Origin: Flavobacteriaceae bacterium UBA4439
Lineage (GTDB): Bacteria > Bacteroidota > Bacteroidia > Flavobacteriales > Flavobacteriaceae
Assembly: GCA_002390455.1 (NCBI GenBank)
Contig: DGPN01000065.1
Coordinates: forward strand, 1 to 15,874
Direction: 5' to 3'
Length of the DNA stretch: 15,874 nt
The position numbers and the translations under genes are program-made. The notes beneath the pieces were generated by a model. It was not told the origin of the DNA. It saw only the letters and a list, made by a program, of their open reading frames with translations, and made no database searches. Shown piece after piece: positions 1-4,991 of this stretch (the stretch's first letter is position 1; the number at the start of each line of letters is the position of its first letter).

Positions 1-1490
1 TTTTTATTGAAAATAGAATTTACCGAGACATTGAAGAAGAAAACATTTAGGAGGGTGTACTAGAGGCCGTTCGAAAAGGGCTTGAGCCTCATGTTTCGAT
101 TCTAAAAAGAGCTATTGTAGAAGAAGACTTGGTCAAATTGACAGAAATTAGGATCAAACGTATTTCAAAATTCGATATTGACAAGGCCCAACAAAAAATA
201 GAAGCCCTAGAAGGAGAGATTGCCGAAGTGAAAAATCATTTGGTGCATTTGGTGGACTATGCCATCAATTACTTTAAACACCTCATCAAAACCTACGGCA
301 AAGGAAGGGAACGAAAATCTGAAATTAGAATTTTTGATGATGTAGATGCGAGAAAGGTGGTGGTTAGAAATCAGAAACTATATCTTAACCGAGAGGAAGG
401 TTTTATTGGAACTTCCCTCAAAAAAGACGAATACCTTTGCGACTGTTCAGACATTGACGATATCATCGTATTTACCAGAGAAGGGAAAATGCAGGTGGTT
501 AGGGTGGACAGTAAGGTATTTGTGGGAAAAGATATCATCCACGCGGCTATTTTTAAGAAAAATGATACTCGTACCATCTATAACATGATCTACAAGGATG
601 GCAAAAAAAGTGCCTTTATCAAAAGATTTGCGGTCAAAGGAATTACCCGTGACAAAGTATACGAAATGACTCAGGGCAGTCCTGGTTCTAACGTTTTGTA
701 TTTTTCAGCCAATCCCAATGGCGAGGCTGAAGTAGTGACCATTCTTTTGCGAAACACTGGAAAAGTTAAGAAGCTAAAATGGGATTTGGATTTTGCCGAT
801 TTACAAATCAAAGGCAGAGGGGTAAGGGGGAATACTGTCACCAAATACAATATTCTCCGAGTAGAACTCAAAGAAAAGGGTGTATCTACCCTTAAGCCAA
901 GAAAAATTTGGTTTGATCCAACCATCAAAAGACTCAATACCGATGAACGAGGCGAGCTTTTAGGTGCTTTCAAAGGAGAAGACAAAATATTATTGATCAA
1001 CAAAGATGGGGATGCAAAGGTGGTGATCCCTGAAATGACCTTGCACTTCGACGAAAAATTGATTTGTATTGAGAAGTGGAAGCCCAACAAGCCTATTACC
1101 TCAGTGTATTTTGATACTGAAAAACAGCGTTACTTTATCAAAAGGTTTCTTATTGAAAGTGAGTCAAAAGAAGACCGATTCATCAAAGAAGGAGGAGAAT
1201 TGATTTTCCTCAATACCGACTGGCGACCTTTGATTACTGTCAACTTTGCCAAGCCTCGAGACAAAGATTCTATTCCTCCATTGGAAATCAATGCGGAGGA
1301 ATTTATCGCTGTTAAAGGTTTTAAAGCGTTGGGAAATCAGTTGACACAACACAAAGTGAAAAATATTGAACTCAAGGAGTCCCTGCCTTATGAGGAGGAG
1401 GATGAAAAATCGGTTGAGGAAATTGAAGTCAACGATCAGGAGGAACTCAAGGGCGATGACGAGGATTCACAAATCAAACTGAATCTATGA
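1..1490 (+). CDS. parC: DNA topoisomerase IV subunit A, C-terminal half (partial; in-frame TAG at 48-50)
   Basis: ParC is the DNA-cleaving and DNA-wrapping subunit of topoisomerase IV, which unlinks daughter chromosomes together with ParE. The frame is open from base 3, begins FIENRIYRDIEE, and continues after an in-frame TAG as EGVLEAVRKGLEP and LTEIRIKRISKFD, a run typical of the coiled-coil and tower end of Bacteroidota ParC/GyrA A subunits. The rest is the C-terminal beta-pinwheel, with a degenerate GyrA-box-like KGRGVRGN about 228 residues after the TTG at 129, then an acidic tail rich in Glu and Asp. About 480 codons after the TAG are intact. The first possible restart codon in frame is TTG at 129, in the middle of a conserved segment, so it is unlikely to be a natural gene start. 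The gene begins outside the window. Its TGA stop overlaps the convergent terC stop by 6 bp. ParC rather than GyrA is inferred from the pinwheel and tail. Confidence 0.85.
48..50 (+). other. In-frame amber codon inside parC
   Basis: Read in the parC frame, TAG interrupts DIEEENI-[stop]-EGVLEAV. From memory of Bacteroidota homologues (for example EECETWEAV), this position is usually Trp, so one TGG to TAG change would explain it. Coding sequence on both sides keeps the family pattern. TAG terminates terC, aroB and porX in this same window, so a general reassignment of TAG is unlikely. The choice between a real nonsense mutation, readthrough and a base-call error cannot be made from the sequence. 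Confidence 0.85.
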
Positions 1491-2258
1491 TTGTTTGGGT
1501 TTTCTCCTCACTTTCATATTGATAAATTCTACACCCAACGAAAAAGCAATGGCAAAATAAAGGTATCCTTTGGGGATTGAGCCCACTGTTTGACCCAAAA
1601 TTTCGGCATGCGACAAATGAGCCGCTTCTGCCAATAACATAAAACCAATCAACAATAGAAAAGAAAGTCCCAAAACCTGAAGGGAAGGGTGTTGATTTAC
1701 AAAATTTCCCACAGGGTGAGCAAACAGCATCATGATCAAAATCGAAATTACAATGGCAATTCCCATGACCATTCCTGCGTAGGGAAGTCCGTTACTCATT
1801 CCCATAGCGGTCAAGATTGAGTCCAGAGAAAAAACAAGATTGATTAAGGTAATTTGAACAATTGCCTTGGTGAGTGATGACTGTCCTTGGGGTTGATTTT
1901 TTTCATCTACTTTCAATTCAACTTTTTCGTAAATCTCCTTGGTACTTTTGTACAATAAGAAAAGCCCTCCTAAAAATAGGATGATCGATTGACCAGAAAT
2001 ATCGGCATGTATAAAACGATTGTCCAATATAATCCATGTAGATTGTAAGCTCATCAATACCGAAATACCCAATAACAAAATTAATCGGAGAATCATGGCC
2101 ATGGCCAATCCAATACCTGTGGCTCTTTTTTGGTCCTTGGTAGACAATTTTCCAGCGATGATGGATACGAATAAAATATTGTCAATCCCCAAAACGATTT
2201 CCAAAAAAGTAAGCGTCAGCAATGCGGATATGATTTCCGTAGTAAAGAAAGATTCCAT
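1485..2258 (-). CDS. TerC family integral membrane protein
   Basis: This is a predicted inner-membrane protein of the TerC family, whose members are linked to metal-ion (notably manganese) export and tellurium resistance; the substrate here is unknown. The 257 residues form about seven hydrophobic segments (roughly 10-30, 48-70, 90-104, 132-150, 158-180, 192-212 and 230-246). Two acidic membrane motifs typical of the family are visible: E20-IVLGIDN (D26, N27) and NLVFSLDS (D146). The loop at about 108-130 is charged and probably cytoplasmic. The ATG at 2258 starts 3 nt after the stop of the upstream lipoprotein gene, so the two are very likely co-transcribed, with the XRE regulator first in the operon. 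The TAG stop overlaps the end of convergent parC by 6 bp, leaving no room for a terminator between them. The family call is firm; the transported ion is not known. Confidence 0.93.
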   Translation of the reverse strand: MESFFTTEIISALLTLTFLEIVLGIDNILFVSIIAGKLSTKDQKRATGIGLAMAMILRLILLLGISVLMSLQSTWIILDNRFIHADISGQSIILFLGGLFLLYKSTKEIYEKVELKVDEKNQPQGQSSLTKAIVQITLINLVFSLDSILTAMGMSNGLPYAGMVMGIAIVISILIMMLFAHPVGNFVNQHPSLQVLGLSFLLLIGFMLLAEAAHLSHAEILGQTVGSIPKGYLYFAIAFSLGVEFINMKVRRKPKQS

Positions 2259-2261
2259 AAA

Positions 2262-2669
2262 TTATTTGATTTTCTGGATTGTACCCCGCTGTGTATTATC
2301 CGATTCACCCACCAAAGAATATTCAAACGTGTAGGAGTTCCCTTCGGTTGAAAGAATTTTAATTTGCACCGGACGTTTATCCTGATTGGACTTGGGGTTA
2401 AGTTTGGTTAAAATACATTCACAGTCATTGACCCAACGAATTCGAGCGGAGTCGATTTTCCCTTCATAGGTTTCAATTTCCAGACCTTCTGTTCGGGAGA
2501 AATAAGAAGTTTTGATCTCACCGTTAATAAGTGAACTGAATTCGAAATAGCCGGTATGAAATTCTTTACAGTTTCGTTCAACAGAGTAGCATGAATAAAA
2601 AAGTAATGACCCTATGCAAACTGATAGGAAAAAATTATTTTTTGGGCGAAAATCTTTCAAAACTTCCAT
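2262..2669 (-). CDS. Small putative lipoprotein, conserved Bacteroidota hypothetical
   Basis: The product is about 135 residues. The N-terminus has charged residues (K5, R8, K10), a hydrophobic run (residues 13-25), then Cys27 in LLFYSC, which resembles a lipobox and suggests a lipoprotein exported by Sec and lipidated. The mature part is hydrophilic and rich in beta-strand-like stretches, with the notable segment IRWVNDCECILTKLNP. I recall similar small proteins in many Bacteroidota genomes, sometimes mislabelled 'DNA topoisomerase IV' because they sit near parC; that is memory, not a search. The ATG at 2669 puts the lipobox at a normal distance but overlaps the XRE gene by 35 nt; a TTG at 2660 would shorten the overlap. 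A longer start at 2744 would add an unlikely N-terminal extension inside the XRE gene. It sits second in an XRE-lipoprotein-TerC operon. Function unknown. Confidence 0.72.
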   Translation of the reverse strand: MEVLKDFRPKNNFFLSVCIGSLLFYSCYSVERNCKEFHTGYFEFSSLINGEIKTSYFSRTEGLEIETYEGKIDSARIRWVNDCECILTKLNPKSNQDKRPVQIKILSTEGNSYTFEYSLVGESDNTQRGTIQKIK

Positions 2670-3060
2670 CGCTGTAAAGATAAATGATTTCTCGAGGAGA
2701 TGCACTTTCTTCAGTTGGAATAGTAGATTGTTTTTGATTTTCAATTTTTTGAGGGTTGGGATATTCCTCGGCAGTAATTTGTGGTTGATTGGACTCTACC
2801 TCTATAGGAGTAAATAAATCACCTTTGTCTTCTGGAGGAGTAGGAGTGGAAGTACCTATAATAAGCCAGTCCAATGCCACTTCATCAAAAGCGTCATAAA
2901 CTTTCATCAAAAATTCTAAACTCGGTTTATTTCTTCCAGAAAGAATGTGAGACATAGCAGAACGTTGAACTCCTATTTTTGAAGCAAAACCAGCTGCAGA
3001 AAGCTGATGATTCCTTCTGATTTCTTCGATTCTTTCAACGATCTCGGCAGTGTTTAACAT
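2635..3060 (-). CDS. XRE-family helix-turn-helix transcriptional regulator
   Basis: This is a 141-residue DNA-binding protein. Residues about 5-68 form a Cro/C1-type (HTH_3) domain: the helix-turn-helix spans about residues 20-45 (LSAAGFASKIGVQRSAMSHILSG is the recognisable core), followed by NKPSLEFLMKVYDAF, a common XRE continuation. A Pro, Glu and Gln-rich linker (about 71-122) leads to a short C-terminal tail, REIIYLYSDGSFERF, probably a small beta-hairpin. The ATG at 3060 was preferred over a TTG three codons upstream. It is directly preceded on its own strand by ACTTGTTTACA, the same 11-mer found at the M14 peptidase promoter on the other side of the intergenic region, which suggests autoregulation plus control of the divergent gene. 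The gene heads an operon with the lipoprotein and TerC genes. No sensor or peptidase domain is visible, so any ligand is unknown. Confidence 0.88.
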   Translation of the reverse strand: MLNTAEIVERIEEIRRNHQLSAAGFASKIGVQRSAMSHILSGRNKPSLEFLMKVYDAFDEVALDWLIIGTSTPTPPEDKGDLFTPIEVESNQPQITAEEYPNPQKIENQKQSTIPTEESASPREIIYLYSDGSFERFSPKK

Positions 3061-3072
3061 TGTAAACAAGTG

Positions 3073-3090
3073 TATATTCTAACGAATATA
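3073..3090. repeat. Inverted repeat upstream of the XRE gene
   Basis: TATATTC, a 4-nt spacer (TAAC), then GAATATA: perfect 7-bp arms 13 nt upstream of the XRE ATG. It may be an operator or simply an AT-rich chance palindrome. It has no TGTAAAC core, so if functional it may bind a different protein. Confidence 0.45.
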
Positions 3091-3206
3091 TTAAATTTAA
3101 AGGAAATAAAATAGCGGTTCTTTGAAAACATATTTTTAAACTTATTATTTAAATTTATAACATAATTAATTGATAAACATATATATAGTATTAAAATAAT
3201 TAATAA

Positions 3207-3224
3207 TGTAAACAATTGTTTACA
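3207..3224. promoter_or_regulatory. 18-bp perfect palindrome, candidate operator
   Basis: TGTAAACAATTGTTTACA is perfectly self-complementary. It consists of two inverted TGTAAAC heptamers separated by 4 nt and lies in the middle of the divergent region. A dimeric helix-turn-helix protein such as the neighbouring XRE regulator is the natural candidate ligand. Symmetry is seen directly; the binding partner is inferred. Confidence 0.65.
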
Positions 3225-3281
3225 ATTACGCCCTCAGAAAGTGCTAATTTGTATAAGATTGTAAATTTAGATTGTATAAAC

Positions 3282-3308
3282 TTGTAAACTTTGACTTGTT
3301 TACATTTG
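3282..3308 (+). promoter_or_regulatory. Predicted M14 peptidase promoter with overlapping operator
   Basis: A Bacteroidota-type promoter is visible: TTG at 3282-3284, 16 nt, then TACATTTG at 3301-3308, matching TAnnTTTG. The ATG of the peptidase gene follows 16 nt later. An inverted pair, TGTAAAC (3283-3289) and GTTTACA (3298-3304), covers both promoter elements, so a bound regulator would be expected to repress. The 16-nt spacer is slightly short for the consensus. Confidence 0.55.
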
Positions 3309-3324
3309 TAAAACATTTAATGCT

Positions 3325-4392
3325 ATGGTTTCAATAAATCGGTATTTATCCTCCCAAAAATGGGATCTTTTGCTCAAAGCTTTGCCCTATCAATTACCAA
3401 CGACTATTATTGGGCACTCGGTTATGAATCAACCCATCTATGCCCATCGACTGGGAAATGGTTCCGCAAAAGTACTCTTATGGTCCCAAATGCACGGAAA
3501 TGAATCCACTACTACGCGTGCATTATTAGATTTATTTGCCCATTTAAGGTCTCCTGATGGCACTAGACTACTTGAAGGCTTATCCTTGATGATTATCCCT
3601 CAGTTAAACCCCGATGGATCATCGGCCTATACCCGTCTTAATGCTAATAAGCTCGATCTTAACCGCGATGCTTTAGATTTATCCCAACCAGAAAGTATTG
3701 CTTTGCGAAAGGTTTTTGACTCCTTTTCTCCCGATTTTTGTTTTAATCTTCATGGTCAACGCAGCATATTTGCTGCAGGAAAACGCGGAAAACCCGCCAC
3801 ATTATCTTTTTTATCACCCTCGGCCAATGAGCAAAGAAGTTATACTCCTGCCCGTGTAAAGGCCATGCAGTTAATTGCTTTAATTCATAAAAACCTACGA
3901 CTACAAATCCCAGATCAGATCGGCCGCTATGACGATACATTTAATCCCAATTGTGTCGGAGATTGTTTTACTTCCTTAGGCGTGCCTACGCTTTTGTATG
4001 AAGCTGGTCACAACGCTTTGGATTACGATAGAGATTTCACCAAAAAAATGATTCTCAATGCACTCATTACAGCCCTAAATGCCATCGAGGACGGAGATTA
4101 TTTGAATCATTCCACCGAAGAATACGATCAAATTCCAAAAAATGAAAAAGACTATGTGGACATCATCATAAAGAACGTTAATATAAAAACGGAGTCCGGA
4201 TTTTTCAAGAATCAAGAGCTAGCGGTGCTTTATCAGGAAGAAAAAATGGGAGAAAGTGTGTTTTTCAGACCTGTTTACCACAGTTTTTCAGAAAAAATTG
4301 CGCTTTTGGGTCACCGTGTTTTAAATGCAGAGGACATCTTAAAGGATTCTGAAGTCGAATTTATGGAGGGTAAAACTATTGATATCTCCTAA
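3325..4392 (+). CDS. M14-family zinc carboxypeptidase-like protein
   Basis: The 355-residue protein matches the M14 metallocarboxypeptidase fold, which removes residues from peptide ends with one zinc ion. Visible family features in order are the zinc-binding HGNE (H57, E60), the NPDG...YTR...NANKLDLNRD block (R104 and the N113-R114 pair, carboxylate binding), the third zinc ligand in NLHGQ (H143), and the probable catalytic Glu in LLYEAGH (E226). Residues after about 270 form a small extra C-terminal region of unknown role. There is no signal peptide or membrane segment, unlike many M14 enzymes, so it probably acts in the cytoplasm, perhaps on peptides from turnover or on peptidoglycan fragments; substrate is not predictable. 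The ATG lies 16 nt after a good -7 box. It is divergent from the XRE regulator, and its promoter is overlapped by the TGTAAAC sites. An aspartoacylase-like M14 relative is possible but the NPDG-NR block favours a peptidase. Confidence 0.85.
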   Translation: MVSINRYLSSQKWDLLLKALPYQLPTTIIGHSVMNQPIYAHRLGNGSAKVLLWSQMHGNESTTTRALLDLFAHLRSPDGTRLLEGLSLMIIPQLNPDGSSAYTRLNANKLDLNRDALDLSQPESIALRKVFDSFSPDFCFNLHGQRSIFAAGKRGKPATLSFLSPSANEQRSYTPARVKAMQLIALIHKNLRLQIPDQIGRYDDTFNPNCVGDCFTSLGVPTLLYEAGHNALDYDRDFTKKMILNALITALNAIEDGDYLNHSTEEYDQIPKNEKDYVDIIIKNVNIKTESGFFKNQELAVLYQEEKMGESVFFRPVYHSFSEKIALLGHRVLNAEDILKDSEVEFMEGKTIDIS

Positions 4393-4461
4393 AAAACACA
4401 TTTTAAGTATTAAAATTGTAATAAGAGTCTGATTTCTTTAAAAATTATTAAATTTTTTGCT

Positions 4462-4469
4462 TAATTTTG
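4462..4469 (+). promoter_or_regulatory. Predicted -7 box for the Lrp/AsnC gene
   Basis: TAATTTTG matches the Bacteroidota -7 consensus TAnnTTTG and ends 17 nt before the ATG at 4487. No clear TTG (-33) element is seen at the expected spacing. Its position also argues against a start codon upstream of 4487. Confidence 0.45.
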
Positions 4470-4486
4470 CCAAAAAACTAACAATT

Positions 4487-4966
4487 ATGAATAAGGTAAA
4501 ATTAGATGAGGTCGATCATCAAATTTTAGATATTCTTATAGACAACACCCGTGTCCCTTTTACAGACATATCTAAGCGTCTGTTTATTTCAGCAGGGACC
4601 GTTCATGTAAGGGTAAAAAAAATGGAAGAAGCTGGTATTATTAAAGGTTCATCTTTAAACCTTGACTATGTGAAGTTGGGTTATTCTTTTATCGCTTACA
4701 TTGGTATTTTCTTAGAGAAAACTAAAATTATTAATGAAGTAATTAAAAGTCTTAACGATATTCCATTTGTCACTGTAGCACACATCACAACAGGAAAGTT
4801 TAATATTTTTTGTAAAGTGAGGGCGCATGACACCAAACATGCTAAAGATATTATTTTTATGATTGATGACATAGAGGGCGTTTCCAGAACAGAAACGATG
4901 ATTTCACTCGAAGAAAGCATCAATGATAAAAAACGATTAATGCACAGAATATTTAATGAATTATAA
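4487..4966 (+). CDS. Lrp/AsnC family transcriptional regulator
   Basis: This is a 159-residue feast/famine regulator. It has an N-terminal AsnC-type winged helix-turn-helix (about residues 6-58; DEVDHQILDILIDNTRVPFTDIS, then the recognition region ISAGTVHVRVKKMEEAGII) and a C-terminal RAM domain (about 66-145) that usually binds amino acids and builds octamers. The protein ends ISLEESINDKKRLMHRIFNEL, a tail I associate with the Bacteroidota members of this family. The ATG at 4487 is chosen over an in-frame start at 4457, because the latter would add ten non-homologous residues and precede the predicted -7 box at 4462. It lies 94 nt after the M14 gene and 25 nt before ppc. Co-transcription with ppc is likely from spacing, and regulation of ppc by amino-acid supply is a reasonable but untested inference. 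Confidence 0.92.
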   Translation: MNKVKLDEVDHQILDILIDNTRVPFTDISKRLFISAGTVHVRVKKMEEAGIIKGSSLNLDYVKLGYSFIAYIGIFLEKTKIINEVIKSLNDIPFVTVAHITTGKFNIFCKVRAHDTKHAKDIIFMIDDIEGVSRTETMISLEESINDKKRLMHRIFNEL

Positions 4967-4991
4967 ATCCACTTTATACCTATAATATCTA

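Larger units (their letters stand above)
3061..3324. promoter_or_regulatory. Divergent regulatory region between XRE regulator and M14 peptidase
   Basis: This is a 264-base, very AT-rich region between divergent genes. It holds five exact copies of TGTAAAC in either orientation: 3061-3067 (+), 3207-3213 (+) with 3218-3224 (-), and 3283-3289 (+) with 3298-3304 (-). Variants are TGTAAAT at 3260 and TGTAAAAC at 3307. A separate 7-4-7 inverted repeat is at 3073-3090. I infer these are binding sites for the XRE regulator. Nothing coding or RNA-like was recognised here. Bases 3091-3206 are plain AT-rich sequence apart from the short palindrome TTAAATTTAA at 3091-3100. Confidence 0.7.

Noticed and set aside
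48..56. AGGAGGG after the amber codon as a Shine-Dalgarno site for reinitiation
   Set aside because: No start codon lies in the parC frame at the right distance, and Shine-Dalgarno use is rare in Bacteroidota; the sequence is explained as coding bases.
671..1090. Antisense open frames inside parC, porX, the HD gene, lpxC and lpxA
   Set aside because: They lie fully opposite conserved genes, show no family pattern and have low-complexity Ser/Leu-rich translations typical of shadow frames.
129..1490. An independent gene starting at TTG 129
   Set aside because: The conserved parC reading extends upstream through the amber codon to the window edge; 129 lies inside a conserved segment and has no ribosome-binding or promoter support.
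2670..2744. Longer N-terminus for the small lipoprotein
   Set aside because: It would overlap the XRE gene by 110 nt and bury the signal-like segment 50 residues into the protein.
3091..3206. Small RNA or short gene in the AT-rich intergenic stretch
   Set aside because: No stable GC-rich stem, terminator or credible reading frame is visible.
4457..4486. Lrp gene start at 4457
   Set aside because: The extra ten residues are not family-like and the -7 box at 4462-4469 would be inside the gene.
4981..4986. TATAAT as a promoter for ppc
   Set aside because: It is only 5 nt before the ATG and is not the Bacteroidota -7 type; chance in AT-rich DNA is sufficient.
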